From contig NZ_JAQBOW010000109.1 in the NCBI RefSeq assembly GCF_028287845.1, positions 1 through 41,883 on the forward strand: a stretch of DNA of 41,883 nucleotides. The letters run 5' to 3'. The translations under genes and the position numbers were made by a program. Origin of the DNA: Mucilaginibacter sp. Its GTDB lineage: Bacteria > Bacteroidota > Bacteroidia > Sphingobacteriales > Sphingobacteriaceae. Positions 17,665 to 26,873 of this stretch are shown here, piece after piece; the stretch's first letter is position 1, and each line of letters opens with the position of its first letter. The notes below the pieces were generated by a model that did not search any database, had not been told where the DNA came from, and was given only the letters and a program-made list of their open reading frames with translations.

Positions 17665-18227
17665 GAAAACTAAAACTACAAATGCAACTATCCGTGGACG
17701 GATATGTTGCCGGCCCCAATGGCGAAATGGATTGGATGAGATGGGACTGGGGCGACGATATAAAAAACTATGTAAAAGACTTTACGGCCCCTGTTGATAC
17801 CCTTTTATTGGGCCGAAAATTGGCCGAAGGATTCATCCCTCACTGGGCCGGATTAATGCAAGACCCGGCAACGGCCGACCATTTTACAAAAAAAATGGTT
17901 GATACCCACAAAGTGGTTTTTTCGAAAACGCTCAAAGAATCCGCCTGGGAAAACACTGACCTGGCAAAGGGCGATCTGGTAGAAGAGGTAAATAAACTAA
18001 AAGCTATGGATGGCGGTGACATCGTTACCTACGGCGGCGCAAGCTTTACATCAGCATTGATAAAAGCCGGGCTGATTGATGAGTACCATCTTTTTATAAA
18101 CCCTGCAGCTATTGGGGATGGAATGCCAATATTTAAACAACTGAAAGGTAAGCTTAGCTTAAAATTAATTAAAAGCCAGGCTTTTGAGATTGGTATTGTA
18201 GTCCTTTTCTACGTACCTGCATCCTAA
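17661..18227 (+). CDS. Dihydrofolate reductase-fold family protein (RibD C-terminal domain)
   Basis: 188 aa. MRKLKLQMQLSVDGYVAGPNGEMDWM is the usual start of the family. Further on are DTLLLGRKLAEGF, KVVFSKTLKE, DIVTYGGASFTSALIKAGLIDEYHLFINPAAIGDGMPIF, matching RibD_C/YyaP-like proteins. The fold binds NADPH, but the substrate of these stand-alone proteins is mostly unknown; this is not the housekeeping FolA. It overlaps the DoxX gene by four bases. It is convergent with the fucosidase gene, 30 bases away. Confidence 0.92.
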   Translation: MRKLKLQMQLSVDGYVAGPNGEMDWMRWDWGDDIKNYVKDFTAPVDTLLLGRKLAEGFIPHWAGLMQDPATADHFTKKMVDTHKVVFSKTLKESAWENTDLAKGDLVEEVNKLKAMDGGDIVTYGGASFTSALIKAGLIDEYHLFINPAAIGDGMPIFKQLKGKLSLKLIKSQAFEIGIVVLFYVPAS

Positions 18228-18257
18228 GCACCAATTGCTAACATTACACTGCCCGAA

Positions 18258-19658
18258 TTATTTAATTAAATCTTCATTTACCTTTCCGGTACTGGCCTGC
18301 ATTATTTGATCAAGCGGGCGGTCGAATTCCAACTTAGCTATTAATACTGTATCCAGCAATTCCTCTACCGGCAAATCGCGTAAACGCAAATAGGCCTTTT
18401 GTTCCGCGTGGTCGCTCGGGCTTAGGTTTACTACGCATGCTATGGGCTTGCCATTATTTAATAATATAGCTGTTTTAGGCATGGTGTTAATTGGTTTCAG
18501 TTTGATGCCGTTACCAATAATATCTTTCGAAAAATGCACATATAGCGTATTGTCGCGCTTAGTTAGCTGGATGTTTTTATTAGGCAATAAGCCATTAGCC
18601 AGAGTAACACCTATTAACGATTCTTTTACCGGTTTATACCATTTGCCAATTTGTTGCAGCAAATCGGCAGCGGGTTTAGGGATAAGGCCCTCGGCTGTTG
18701 GGCCAACATTTAATAAATAGTTGCCGCCGCGTGTTAAATAACTGTCTATGCTCTGCATTAAAAATTTAGCGGTATAATAATCCTCGTCCTTCCTATATCC
18801 CCAACTCTCCATACCCACCGACTGGCAAGCCTCTGTAGGATTGGCAAAACCCGTAATTGCAGCGGTAACATTAAGGTCTCGTTCTGGTGTGCCGTAATCA
18901 CCACCATCAAAACCCCGGTTATTAATAACTGCTTTGGGTTGCAGTTTTCTTATCATGGCATTTATTGATGGATCCTTATGGCCGGTAACATTCATATCCC
19001 ACCAAAAACCGTGTATCTCGCCATAATTGGTACAAAGCTCTTTAACCTGTGCTTTTAAAAATTCCAGGTATTTATCCAGGTCAGGGCTGTCGCCTTCAAC
19101 CGCGGGCAACTCATGACTACGCCCCTGGTTAGGATAATTAGGCTGGTTCCAATCTACTATCGAGTAATAAAAACATAACGGCATTTTACGCCTGTGGCAG
19201 GCATCAGCCAATAATTTAATAATATCCTTTTTATAAGGCGTATTCATGGTATTGTAGGTGGTTTGCTTGGTATCCCACATACAAAACCCGTCATGATGTT
19301 TGGTGGTAATGCAAATATATTTCATGCCTGCCTGCTCTGCCAGATCAATAAAATGGTCAGGATCGAATTTAGCCGGATTCCATTGCTGGGCCAGTTTCAT
19401 GTATTCTTTACGGGGCACCCTTGCCCGCCACTGGTATTGCTCATGCCAGGCCGGTATAGCATACAGGCCCCAGTGTATAAACATGCCAAAACGCGCGTCG
19501 AAGAACCAATCGCGCCCATCGCCAAACTTACGTATCTCATCAGGTACCGGCATAAATGACGGTTGTTTAATAGTTGATGCAGCAGCGATAAGCTTATTAG
19601 AAAGTAACGATGTGGCAACAAGTCCCGCGGTTGATTTCAGGAGAGTTCTTCTTTTCAT
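18258..19658 (-). CDS. Alpha-L-fucosidase, GH29
   Basis: 466 aa. The N-terminus MKRRTLLKSTAGLVATSLLS looks like a signal with a twin-arginine pair, so export by Tat is possible. GH29 motifs are visible: DARFGMFIHWGLYAIPAW (residues 54-71), ICITTKHHDGFCMWDT (115-130), and GFWWDMN with Asp221 at the nucleophile position. GGNYLLNVGPTAEG near residue 310 is also typical of the family. The enzyme releases terminal L-fucose from glycans. The general acid is not evident. It is monocistronic and divergent from the TonB receptor gene, which may import its products; that link is only positional. Confidence 0.93.
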   Translation of the reverse strand: MKRRTLLKSTAGLVATSLLSNKLIAAASTIKQPSFMPVPDEIRKFGDGRDWFFDARFGMFIHWGLYAIPAWHEQYQWRARVPRKEYMKLAQQWNPAKFDPDHFIDLAEQAGMKYICITTKHHDGFCMWDTKQTTYNTMNTPYKKDIIKLLADACHRRKMPLCFYYSIVDWNQPNYPNQGRSHELPAVEGDSPDLDKYLEFLKAQVKELCTNYGEIHGFWWDMNVTGHKDPSINAMIRKLQPKAVINNRGFDGGDYGTPERDLNVTAAITGFANPTEACQSVGMESWGYRKDEDYYTAKFLMQSIDSYLTRGGNYLLNVGPTAEGLIPKPAADLLQQIGKWYKPVKESLIGVTLANGLLPNKNIQLTKRDNTLYVHFSKDIIGNGIKLKPINTMPKTAILLNNGKPIACVVNLSPSDHAEQKAYLRLRDLPVEELLDTVLIAKLEFDRPLDQIMQASTGKVNEDLIK

Positions 19659-19776
19659 ATTGGTTTATATTGGTCATTAAATATAATTATTAGTTGGTTT
19701 TATACAAGTAATATTAAAACACAAACAAGGGTTAGTTAAATACTGTGTATTATGCGTTATAATATGCCCGGATTAA

Positions 19777-19784
19777 TATCTTTG
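19777..19784 (+). promoter_or_regulatory. Candidate -7 box of the TonB receptor gene
   Basis: TATCTTTG fits TAnnTTTG. It would place the transcription start so that the hairpin at 19804-19859 lies in the leader. No clear -33 TTTG is visible. Confidence 0.4.
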
Positions 19785-19803
19785 GGTCAACTTAAATTAC
19801 CTC

Positions 19804-19859
19804 ATCTCCGGCTAACGTGTTGGAAAAGTGTTTTTTAATAATTTAGGGCAGCCGGAGAT
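19804..19859 (+). promoter_or_regulatory. Leader hairpin just before the TonB receptor start
   Basis: ATCTCCGGCT (19804-19813) pairs perfectly with AGCCGGAGAT (19850-19859). The loop is 36 bases and the stem ends 9 bases before the ATG, where it could hide the ribosome-binding region. Regulation by this stem is inferred. Confidence 0.55.
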
Positions 19860-19868
19860 AAAGCTTAT

Positions 19869-22202
19869 ATGTATAAAATTATTTTTTATTATTTATTATT
19901 ACCCACTTTAGTACTGCTTGCTCCCGCTGCTTTCGCTCAAAAAAATTATACCATTAGTGGCACTGTTAGGGATGCAGGAACCGGCGAGACACTAATTGGC
20001 GCTACTGTAAAATTACAAGAGCTACGGCAAAACGGCGCTGTTACCAATTCTTATGGGTTTTTCTCGTTAACTGCTCCTGACGGCGATTTTACGTTAGTTA
20101 TAAGCTATATAGGTTATGAAACCATTAGCCAACCTATACGGTTAAATAAAAATTCCTTGGTTAACATTTTGCTTACCGGCGGCAATACGCTAAAAGAGGT
20201 TGCCATTAATGGCAATTCACGTAAAAATGAAAATATTACCAACCCTGAAATGGGCGTAACCAGGCTTGACCTAAAACAGCTAAACAATGTACCGGTAATA
20301 TTTGGCGAGAAGGATGTTTTAAAAACTATCCAGTTATTGCCGGGCGTAAAATCAACCGGCGATGGCAATACGGGCTTTTACGTGCGGGGTGGCGGTTCCG
20401 ACCAAAACCTTATCCTGCTTGATGAGGCCGTGGTATACAATGCATCGCACTTATTTGGTTTCTTTTCCACCTTTAATTCGGATGCTATAAAGGATGTGAG
20501 CTTGTATAAAGGTGGCATGCCCGCGCAATACGGGGGGCGCCTCTCGTCGGTACTGGATATAAAAATGCTGGATGGCAATGATAAGCAATACACTATACAA
20601 GGCGGTATTGGGCTGATAGCATCGCGCTTAAAAGTTGAAGGACCCATCGTTAAAAATAAAGGCTCATTTATGATAAGTGCCCGCCGCACCTACGCCGATC
20701 TTTTTTTAAAATTATCGCCAGATTCAACCACGCGCAACGCCAGCCTTTATTTTTATGACATTAACGCCAAGGTTAATTACCATTTGGATGACAGAAACAC
20801 CATCTATCTTTCCGGCTATTTTGGCAAGGATGTATTGGGGCTAAAAAACAGCTTCGAAACCAATTGGGGCAATCAAACTGCTACACTGCGCCTTAACCAT
20901 ATTTTTAACAGTAAGCTGTTTTTAAATACATCAGTTATTTACAGCGATTATAATTTTGTTGTTCAAAGTTTTTCTACCAATAATGATTTTAAGGTAACCT
21001 CAAAAATTCGCGACTTTAACCTTAAAGAGGATTTTGAGTATTTCTTCTCCTATAAAAACACGCTTCATTTTGGCATTAATGTTACGCATCACCTTATTTC
21101 GCCGGGCGATATCAGTACTTCGCAAACGTCAAGCATAAACGGGCAGGCTATTCAAAGCCGTAATGGTATAGAAAGCTCGGCTTACGTGTCTGACGAATGG
21201 CACCCTACCGATAAGTTGACTATTTTATACGGCTTGAGGGTATCGTCATTTTCATTAATAGGCCCCGGTAAGATCACTACGTACGCCCCGGATAATACCA
21301 TTATATCATCTGCAGATTATGCATCAGGGAAGGTTGTAAAAAGCTATCTTAACCCTGAACCGCGTATTTCTGTAAGCTATACGCTTAATGAGCTGAATGC
21401 TATAAAAGCCTCTTTTAACCGTAATACACAAAATATTCATTTAATTTCTAACTCAACTGCCAGCTCACCAACAGATCTGTACGTAATGAGCAGCAACAAT
21501 ATCAAACCCGGCATTGCCGACCAGGCATCGGTAGGTTTTTTTAAGAACTCGGCAAATAGTCAATATGAATTTTCTGCCGAAGTTTATTATAAATGGCTGC
21601 AAAATCAGATTGATTATAAAAATGGGGCACAGCTTATAGCCAGCCAGGATGTAGAATCACAGTTGGTTTATGGACAGGGCCGGGCCTACGGCCTGGAGAT
21701 ATTTTTGAAAAAGAAGTACGGGAAATTTAACGGGTGGATAGGCTATACTTTATCAAAAACCGAGAACCGGTTTGATGCAATAAACAACGGCAATTACTTT
21801 GCCGCCAGGCAGGATAGAACACATGATATATCAGTAGTTGGTATTTATAAAATAACTAACCGATGGACATTATCAAGCACTTTTGTATATGGTACAGGCA
21901 ATGCAGTTACTTACCCGCATGGAAAATATACCATAGGTGGATTAACTACCTATTATTATCCTGACCGTAATTCGGACCGCATGCCGCCATATAGCCGCCT
22001 TGATCTGGGTGCTACGTTTGAAGGGAAACAACATAAAAAATTTCATTCCAGCTGGACGTTTGGCTTGTATAATGCCTACAATCGTAAAAACCCTTATACC
22101 ATTACCTTCCAGAACAAAGAAAATGACCCTACCCGCACAGAAGCGGTTGAAACAAGTTTATTTGGCCGTATTCCGTCTGTTACTTATAACTTTACTTATT
22201 AA
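19869..22202 (+). CDS. TonB-dependent receptor with N-terminal carboxypeptidase-like domain
   Basis: 777 aa. The signal peptide ends PAAFAQ. Residues ~27-110 form a carboxypeptidase D regulatory-like domain (YTISGTVRDAGTGETLIGATV). The plug follows with LPGVKSTGDGNTGFYVRGGGSDQNLILLD-type sequence (~150-190) and YNASHLFGFFSTFN. The rest is a beta-barrel with aromatic-rich strands ending in SVTYNFTY, a normal C-terminal strand with terminal aromatic. It imports a large substrate across the outer membrane using TonB energy. The ligand is unknown. It is shorter than SusC (~1000 aa) and is paired with a DUF4249 lipoprotein nine bases downstream, not with SusD. Confidence 0.94.
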   Translation: MYKIIFYYLLLPTLVLLAPAAFAQKNYTISGTVRDAGTGETLIGATVKLQELRQNGAVTNSYGFFSLTAPDGDFTLVISYIGYETISQPIRLNKNSLVNILLTGGNTLKEVAINGNSRKNENITNPEMGVTRLDLKQLNNVPVIFGEKDVLKTIQLLPGVKSTGDGNTGFYVRGGGSDQNLILLDEAVVYNASHLFGFFSTFNSDAIKDVSLYKGGMPAQYGGRLSSVLDIKMLDGNDKQYTIQGGIGLIASRLKVEGPIVKNKGSFMISARRTYADLFLKLSPDSTTRNASLYFYDINAKVNYHLDDRNTIYLSGYFGKDVLGLKNSFETNWGNQTATLRLNHIFNSKLFLNTSVIYSDYNFVVQSFSTNNDFKVTSKIRDFNLKEDFEYFFSYKNTLHFGINVTHHLISPGDISTSQTSSINGQAIQSRNGIESSAYVSDEWHPTDKLTILYGLRVSSFSLIGPGKITTYAPDNTIISSADYASGKVVKSYLNPEPRISVSYTLNELNAIKASFNRNTQNIHLISNSTASSPTDLYVMSSNNIKPGIADQASVGFFKNSANSQYEFSAEVYYKWLQNQIDYKNGAQLIASQDVESQLVYGQGRAYGLEIFLKKKYGKFNGWIGYTLSKTENRFDAINNGNYFAARQDRTHDISVVGIYKITNRWTLSSTFVYGTGNAVTYPHGKYTIGGLTTYYYPDRNSDRMPPYSRLDLGATFEGKQHKKFHSSWTFGLYNAYNRKNPYTITFQNKENDPTRTEAVETSLFGRIPSVTYNFTY

Positions 22203-22210
22203 TTAACGCA

Positions 22211-23002
22211 ATGAAAACAAGTTATAAATTAGCTGCTTTTATTATTCTTTGTATAAGCCTTGCTTCTTGCAAAAAAGTGATCGATTTAAAATTAAGAGAT
22301 ACTTCCCCACAGTTGGTGATAGAAGGAAACTTAACAGACATAGTGGGTGCGCAAAGTATAACTATATCAAAAACTGTTGCTTTTGATAGCACGAATACTT
22401 ATCCGCCGGTATCAGGGGCCATTGTTAAAATAATTGATTATAATGGCCGCGTTTATAATTTAACAGAGCGCGCCGCAGGTACTTATACCGTAAATTCTCT
22501 TGTTGGAAGATATACACTGCCTTACACTTTACAAGTACAGGTTAATGGGCAAACTTACACGGCAAAATCAACCATGCCCGGCAGAGTTAATCTGGATTCG
22601 CTTTCTGTTACAACGCAAAGCTTCGGCAAATCAATTACAAATACAATAGGTATGTCTTTCCAGGATCCGCCGAACATAAAAAATCAATACCGCTTTATCT
22701 TATATGTAAACGGGATACAGGTAAATTCTGTATTTGTGCGGAACGATCAGTTTAGTGACGGACGTTTTGTACAGGCTCTGTTATACCAGGATGATATTAA
22801 GATTAATAGTGGCGATAAAGTTAATGTTGAGATGCAATGTATTGACCCCGAAATGTATACTTACTGGTATACTTTTAGCCAGCAAAGCAATGGTTTTAGC
22901 AATTCGGCTACGCCAACTAATCCTCCTAATAATTTTGATAAGCCAGTACTAGGCTATTTTAGCGCGCATACAATACAGCGCAGATCAATTACAATACCGT
23001 AA
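22211..23002 (+). CDS. DUF4249 family lipoprotein
   Basis: 263 aa. The signal ends in the lipobox SLASC with Cys20, then KKVIDLKL. The rest is a beta-sandwich-like protein: PQLVIEGNLTDIVGAQSITISKTV, SGAIVKIIDYNGRVYNL and AAGTYTVNSLVGR, matching DUF4249. In Bacteroidota this family regularly follows a TonB-dependent receptor of the kind encoded here, and the nine-base gap indicates one operon. It may act as the surface partner of the receptor; the family function is not established. Confidence 0.9.
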   Translation: MKTSYKLAAFIILCISLASCKKVIDLKLRDTSPQLVIEGNLTDIVGAQSITISKTVAFDSTNTYPPVSGAIVKIIDYNGRVYNLTERAAGTYTVNSLVGRYTLPYTLQVQVNGQTYTAKSTMPGRVNLDSLSVTTQSFGKSITNTIGMSFQDPPNIKNQYRFILYVNGIQVNSVFVRNDQFSDGRFVQALLYQDDIKINSGDKVNVEMQCIDPEMYTYWYTFSQQSNGFSNSATPTNPPNNFDKPVLGYFSAHTIQRRSITIP

Positions 23003-23013
23003 AGTTGGGCTAA

Positions 23014-23847
23014 TTAATAAGTGGCCGGGGGCCCATTAGTTGATTGTGACACCAGGAAATTTTTAAGGGCAACAAGTTTATCAGTATTGATCAGATCAAC
23101 ACCGCAACTTAATATTTCTCTCCAAACGGCCTTATTATCGGGCGAAGCCCAAAGTCTTACCTGCTCCCCGTTTTTATGAGCCTGTAATACATAAGCGCAT
23201 AACCTATCCTTTTCACGTTCGGAGATATTACCCGATCCTTTCCACTTTAATAGTTTTGAATATTTGCAGCTTGCCATAGCGAATATGCTGCTGGCTCTAG
23301 CGGTGTCTTTCGCAGTTTTACGCAAATCTTCATCAATAAAAGCAAAACGGGATTGCTCATTTTTCATAACATCATACGGCTTATGCCCCGATAATACAAT
23401 AGTAATTGCACGTAAAGAAACCTTACCATTATCATAACTTGACAACACCGACTTGTAATTTTCAAGTTCCTGTTTTAGCAAAGCATAGGTTTTATTAGCG
23501 TCTGATTTAATATCTATCATAAGCGTAATTGGCTGATCATACCCTGCATATACCTGCCCGTTATTTTTACTTATCTGCTGGAACAATGGTTTTAAGTATA
23601 AATTTTCTAACGTTCTTTTCCCTTTAAAATAGGGGTTAATGTGGGCAACAACCAGTTTATTGGAGTGTAAAAAAACATCGGCTTCAATATGGGTATAGCC
23701 ATTATTTTCGGCATCTATCAGGGGATGTTTGTGGCGATAATCGTTATGCGCAAAAGCATTGGCCAACGTAATGCCTTGTGATTTTCCAATAAATGGACTA
23801 CCAAATAGTAATAAAACAAAAAGCGTCTTTAAAAAAATCAGGCGCAT
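23014..23847 (-). CDS. PI-PLC / GDPD superfamily phosphodiesterase, secreted
   Basis: 277 aa from ATG at 23847 (MRLIFLKTLFVLLLFG); the frame is open to a TTG at 23856. A signal peptide ends near GKSQG. The domain has NAFAHNDYRHKHPLIDAENNG, with the expected early His, then GYTHIEADVFLHSNKLVVAH, with the E-A-D pair and second His of the barrel, and ITLMIDIKSD. The superfamily hydrolyses phosphodiesters of glycerol or inositol lipids. The second half (AFIDEDLRK, VRLWASPDNKAVWREILSCGVDLINTD) fits the same barrel. The substrate is uncertain. It is convergent with the DUF4249 gene, 11 bases apart. Confidence 0.85.
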   Translation of the reverse strand: MRLIFLKTLFVLLLFGSPFIGKSQGITLANAFAHNDYRHKHPLIDAENNGYTHIEADVFLHSNKLVVAHINPYFKGKRTLENLYLKPLFQQISKNNGQVYAGYDQPITLMIDIKSDANKTYALLKQELENYKSVLSSYDNGKVSLRAITIVLSGHKPYDVMKNEQSRFAFIDEDLRKTAKDTARASSIFAMASCKYSKLLKWKGSGNISEREKDRLCAYVLQAHKNGEQVRLWASPDNKAVWREILSCGVDLINTDKLVALKNFLVSQSTNGPPATY

Positions 23848-24191
23848 ATTTTCCAATTTTTAAATTGTATTAGGGTGCTATTATTGTAAATATATTACTA
23901 TGAAATGACAATATAAAAACATTTTTAAAATATATATCTGACCTTTTCAGTCAAAAACTACAAAATCAGCAAAACAAATAACCCTGTTTTTAGGAATTCC
24001 ACTTTAAAATTTTGCTGTTTGCATTTTAACGTATTATTGCTAAATTTTGTTGATGCAATATTACTTATCAGGTATGTCTATTTAATAAAGTCAAGGTTAA
24101 GAGTTAGTTAAATTGTAAGATTTATATTAACAATACCTTAAAGGATAGCATTCCGGGTGAAAAACCCCGCCGCAGAATTCACTATGGAAAC
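23848..24191. other. AT-rich intergenic stretch
   Basis: No gene or clear RNA is visible. A small hairpin CGGGTGAAAAACCCCG lies near 24157-24172. The stretch ends at the recA terminator. Confidence 0.5.
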
Positions 24192-24217
24192 AAAAAAATC
24201 CCTCCAATAGAGGGACT
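24192..24217 (-). terminator. recA terminator
   Basis: On the minus strand TCCCTC pairs with GAGGGA (loop TATTG) and is followed by seven T residues. It is 42 bases after the recA stop codon. Confidence 0.85.
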
Positions 24218-24259
24218 CAAATCAACTCATCGAAATCGAAATCCCGAAATCAATACAGG

Positions 24260-25273
24260 CTATTCTACTTCTTCTATCAGTTTATCACCGGTAACTTCTT
24301 GTTTAATTTTCGCTTCCAGTTCGTCCATAAGTTCGGGGTTATCCAATATCAGTTGTTTAACCGCGTCACGGCCCTGGCCCAAACGGGTATCGCCATAGCT
24401 AAACCACGAACCGGCCTTTTTAATAATGTTATGCTCAACACCCAGGTCAATGATCTCGCCGGCTTTTGATATGCCTTCGCCAAACATGATGTCAAACTCG
24501 GCAATACGGAACGGAGGCGCTACTTTATTTTTTACTATTTTAACCTTAACCCGATTACCTGATACTTCGTCAGAATCTTTAATTTGTGATATACGGCGCA
24601 CATCTAAACGTACCGATGCATAGAATTTCAGGGCGTTACCACCGGTAGTGGTTTCGGGGTTACCAAACATAACGCCTATTTTATCGCGCAGCTGATTTAT
24701 AAATATGCAGCAACAACCTGTTTTGCTAATGGTACCTGTAAGCTTACGCAATGCCTGTGACATTAAACGCGCATGCAAACCCATCTTCGAGTCGCCCATT
24801 TCGCCTTCGATCTCTGCCTTTGGTACTAACGCGGCAACCGAGTCAATAACTAAAATATCTATAGCGCCCGAGCGGATCAGGTTATCGGCAATTTCCAAAG
24901 CCTGCTCGCCATTATCGGGTTGTGATATTAATAGGTTCTCTACATCAACGCCTAATTTTTTTGCGTAAAAGCGATCGAACGCGTGTTCCGCATCAATAAA
25001 GGCTGCAATGCCACCCTTCTTTTGCGATTCGGCAATGGCGTGGATAGCCAGCGTGGTTTTACCTGATGATTCGGGCCCATATATTTCAATAACACGGCCC
25101 TTAGGTAAACCACCAACACCTAAAGCGATGTCAAGCCCTAATGAGCCGGTTGATATAACCTCTGTTGGTTCAATAACAGAATCGCCCAGCTTCATGATAG
25201 TGCCTTTTCCGTATGATTTTTCAAGCTTATCTAATGTAAGCTGTAGTGCCTTTAATTTATCTGCGTTACTCAT
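24260..25273 (-). CDS. recA: Recombinase RecA
   Basis: 337 aa, full length. Walker A GPESSGKT is at residues 66-73 and Walker [12 protein letters not shown] follows; [22 protein letters not shown] contains DNA-binding loop L2. [14 protein letters not shown] is also standard. RecA forms filaments on single-stranded DNA, catalyses strand exchange and activates SOS cleavage. No LexA box is evident in the spacer; Bacteroidota often lack a classic LexA. A TATATTTG box is about 25 bases before the ATG on the minus strand. The upstream spacer carries a word-type inverted repeat. Confidence 0.98.
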   Translation of the reverse strand: MSNADKLKALQLTLDKLEKSYGKGTIMKLGDSVIEPTEVISTGSLGLDIALGVGGLPKGRVIEIYGPESSGKTTLAIHAIAESQKKGGIAAFIDAEHAFDRFYAKKLGVDVENLLISQPDNGEQALEIADNLIRSGAIDILVIDSVAALVPKAEIEGEMGDSKMGLHARLMSQALRKLTGTISKTGCCCIFINQLRDKIGVMFGNPETTTGGNALKFYASVRLDVRRISQIKDSDEVSGNRVKVKIVKNKVAPPFRIAEFDIMFGEGISKAGEIIDLGVEHNIIKKAGSWFSYGDTRLGQGRDAVKQLILDNPELMDELEAKIKQEVTGDKLIEEVE

Positions 25274-25315
25274 CTTAAAAATATCTTGAACAAATATAGA
25301 TAATTATTTTACAAT

Positions 25316-25438
25316 TACTAATATTATTAGTAATAATTGTTAATTGCGTTTAGTGGTTGATTAAGTTAAATAGTTTTATTGACTATACCTAGCATGTAAC
25401 TGCTAACTTAATCAACTTATTTAACTCAATCAACTATT
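25316..25438. repeat. Inverted word repeat (GTTGATTAAGTTAAATA) upstream of recA
   Basis: GTTGATTAAGTTAAATA at 25357-25373 faces two inverted word copies at about 25403-25434 (AACTTAATCAAC, TTATTTAACTCAATCAAC). The left arm carries one word and the right arm two with changes. The repeat covers the spacer between the end of nth and the start of recA, and touches the end of nth. Confidence 0.7.
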
Positions 25439-26191
25439 CTTATCCACACTGCGTTTAGCCAATTGCTTACTAATAGCATCCAATGATTTCTTTCTTTTTG
25501 CATCCTTAGCTTTTTTAAGTTTTAGCGCTTCGGCTTTTATTAGTGCGGTTTCGGTATGGGCGCGTTCATAATAGCGGCAAAACCAGGTAAGGGGACATAT
25601 CTCGCATTTTGGGCTGCGCGCTACGCATATATACCGGCCATGTAAAATTAGCCAATGGTGCGCTATGGCCAACGTTTCTGTAGGCAGGTATTTTACCAAC
25701 TGCTTTTCAACAGCCAATGGGGTACGGGCGTTGGTAGTTAACCCTATTCTATCAGCCACCCTAAAAACATGCGTATCGACAGCAATAGCCGGAGCATCAT
25801 ACACTACTGATGCAATAACATTAGCAGTTTTGCGGCCCACGCCGGGCATTTTTTGCAGTTCGTTAATGTCAGACGGCACAACGCCATTAAAAACTTCTAC
25901 CAGCATTTTAGCCATGCCCACCAAATGCTTGGCTTTATTATTAGGGTAGCTTACACTGCGGATATAAGTAAATACCTCGTCGACGTTTGACGCGGCTAAA
26001 CTTTCGGGCGTAGGGAACCGCTCAAAAAGCGCGGGCGTAACCTGGTTAATGCGTTTATCTGTACACTGTGCCGATAGTATTACGGCAATAAGCAGCTCGA
26101 ACGGATTGGTATAATGCAACTCGGTTTCTGCCCCGGGTTGGTTCTTAGAGAAATATTCAACAAAATGGCGGTAGCGTTCGGCTCTGAGCAT
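25430..26191 (-). CDS. nth: Endonuclease III
   Basis: 253 aa from ATG at 26191; a TTG nine codons upstream also keeps the frame. It is a base-excision DNA glycosylase/AP lyase for oxidised pyrimidines. The helix-hairpin-helix is LQKMPGVGRKTANVIASV with the catalytic Lys in GRKTANV, and the catalytic Asp is in AVDTHVFR. The 4Fe-4S cluster ligands are intact in the order C-x6-C-x2-C-x5-C (CVARSPKCEICPLTWFC). The C-terminus has a basic extension of about 40 residues, rich in Lys and Arg, beyond the usual ~211-aa length; it may bind DNA non-specifically. It lies on the recA strand but a repeat-filled spacer separates them. Confidence 0.96.
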   Translation of the reverse strand: MLRAERYRHFVEYFSKNQPGAETELHYTNPFELLIAVILSAQCTDKRINQVTPALFERFPTPESLAASNVDEVFTYIRSVSYPNNKAKHLVGMAKMLVEVFNGVVPSDINELQKMPGVGRKTANVIASVVYDAPAIAVDTHVFRVADRIGLTTNARTPLAVEKQLVKYLPTETLAIAHHWLILHGRYICVARSPKCEICPLTWFCRYYERAHTETALIKAEALKLKKAKDAKRKKSLDAISKQLAKRSVDKNS

Positions 26192-26222
26192 GTGGGTAAG
26201 TCTGAAGTCTGCTGTCAAAAGT

Positions 26223-26266
26223 AAAAAAAAGTCCTGAGTGAGAAATGAACTTCTTCACCAGGACTT
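26223..26266 (-). terminator. Terminator after the 63-aa gene
   Basis: On the minus strand AAGTCCTG pairs with CAGGACTT, with an inner imperfect stem GTGA/TCAC, and is followed by eight T residues. It lies 20 bases past the stop codon at 26287. Confidence 0.88.
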
Positions 26267-26286
26267 AAGACTTTCAACTACCAAGC

Positions 26287-26478
26287 TTACCGCAAACTTT
26301 TAGAATAATCAAGTATGTAATGAATGGTTTGCAATTTTGGCTGTTTTTGCAACAGGTCCAAATCTGCACGGAGCGAATTATAGAACATTTGTTCGTCCCC
26401 TTCCAGATTTTCTATTGTATCTGTTTTCATCACTCCATTTAGGTTAGTGAGCTGTTTAAAAGTAAAGGTTTCTGCCAT
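26287..26478 (-). CDS. Small conserved-looking hypothetical protein (63 aa)
   Basis: 63 aa, with ETFTFKQLTNLNGVMKTDTI, then NLEGDEQMFYNSLRADLDLL and a C-terminal LQTIHYILDYSKSLR. It is mildly acidic, has no membrane segment or Cys pair, and is probably helical. I recognise no family. A dedicated strong terminator directly after it and an AT-rich promoter region before it argue that it is expressed. It could be a small regulatory protein, but nothing in the sequence shows this. Confidence 0.65.
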   Translation of the reverse strand: MAETFTFKQLTNLNGVMKTDTIENLEGDEQMFYNSLRADLDLLQKQPKLQTIHYILDYSKSLR

Positions 26479-26873
26479 AAGCTATTTTTATTGAATCAGT
26501 TATACATTGTATAACGTACACCTATTTCATTTTATTTTCCTTAAATGAAAATTTAATGAAATTTTTCTTTTGGGTTGATAAAACTGCGGTGAAAAGCAAA
26601 GCAAATGGGGATAAATACCGGTATGGTTAACGTTTAAGCTGGTGGTTTAGTGTAAGAATTGGTTTTTAGCGATTGATTTTTTTTAATCCAACTGTTAATC
26701 ATGAACAATAGGCAAATCATAGCAATCGTGGATCAAAACAATTGGGCGTTCTCAAACGCGGGTATCACTCACCACTACATGTTATTACAACGACTCATAA
26801 ACACATCAAGAATTTGCTGCCCCGTAATCTCCGGGGGCAAGCAGCATCTTATAATAATCACAATTATTAATGT
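26479..26873. other. Intergenic region after the sigma-factor gene
   Basis: It contains an imperfect inverted repeat near 26542-26573 (TTTCATTT / AAATGAAA) and a GC-rich stem-loop at 26814-26846 (TTGCTGCCCC against GGGGGCAAGCAG) just past the sigma-factor stop. There is also a 58-codon plus-strand ORF at 26701-26877 that may be chance. Confidence 0.5.

Noticed and set aside
19869..23002. SusC/SusD polysaccharide utilisation locus
   Set aside because: The receptor is too short for SusC and its partner is DUF4249, not SusD; the nearby GH16 and GH29 genes are separately transcribed.
24157..24172. Small RNA candidate at CGGGTGAAAAACCCCG
   Set aside because: The stem is only four to five pairs and no promoter or terminator of its own is visible.
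24426..25289. Plus-strand ORFs opposite recA
   Set aside because: They mirror the codon pattern of recA on the minus strand and carry no domain.
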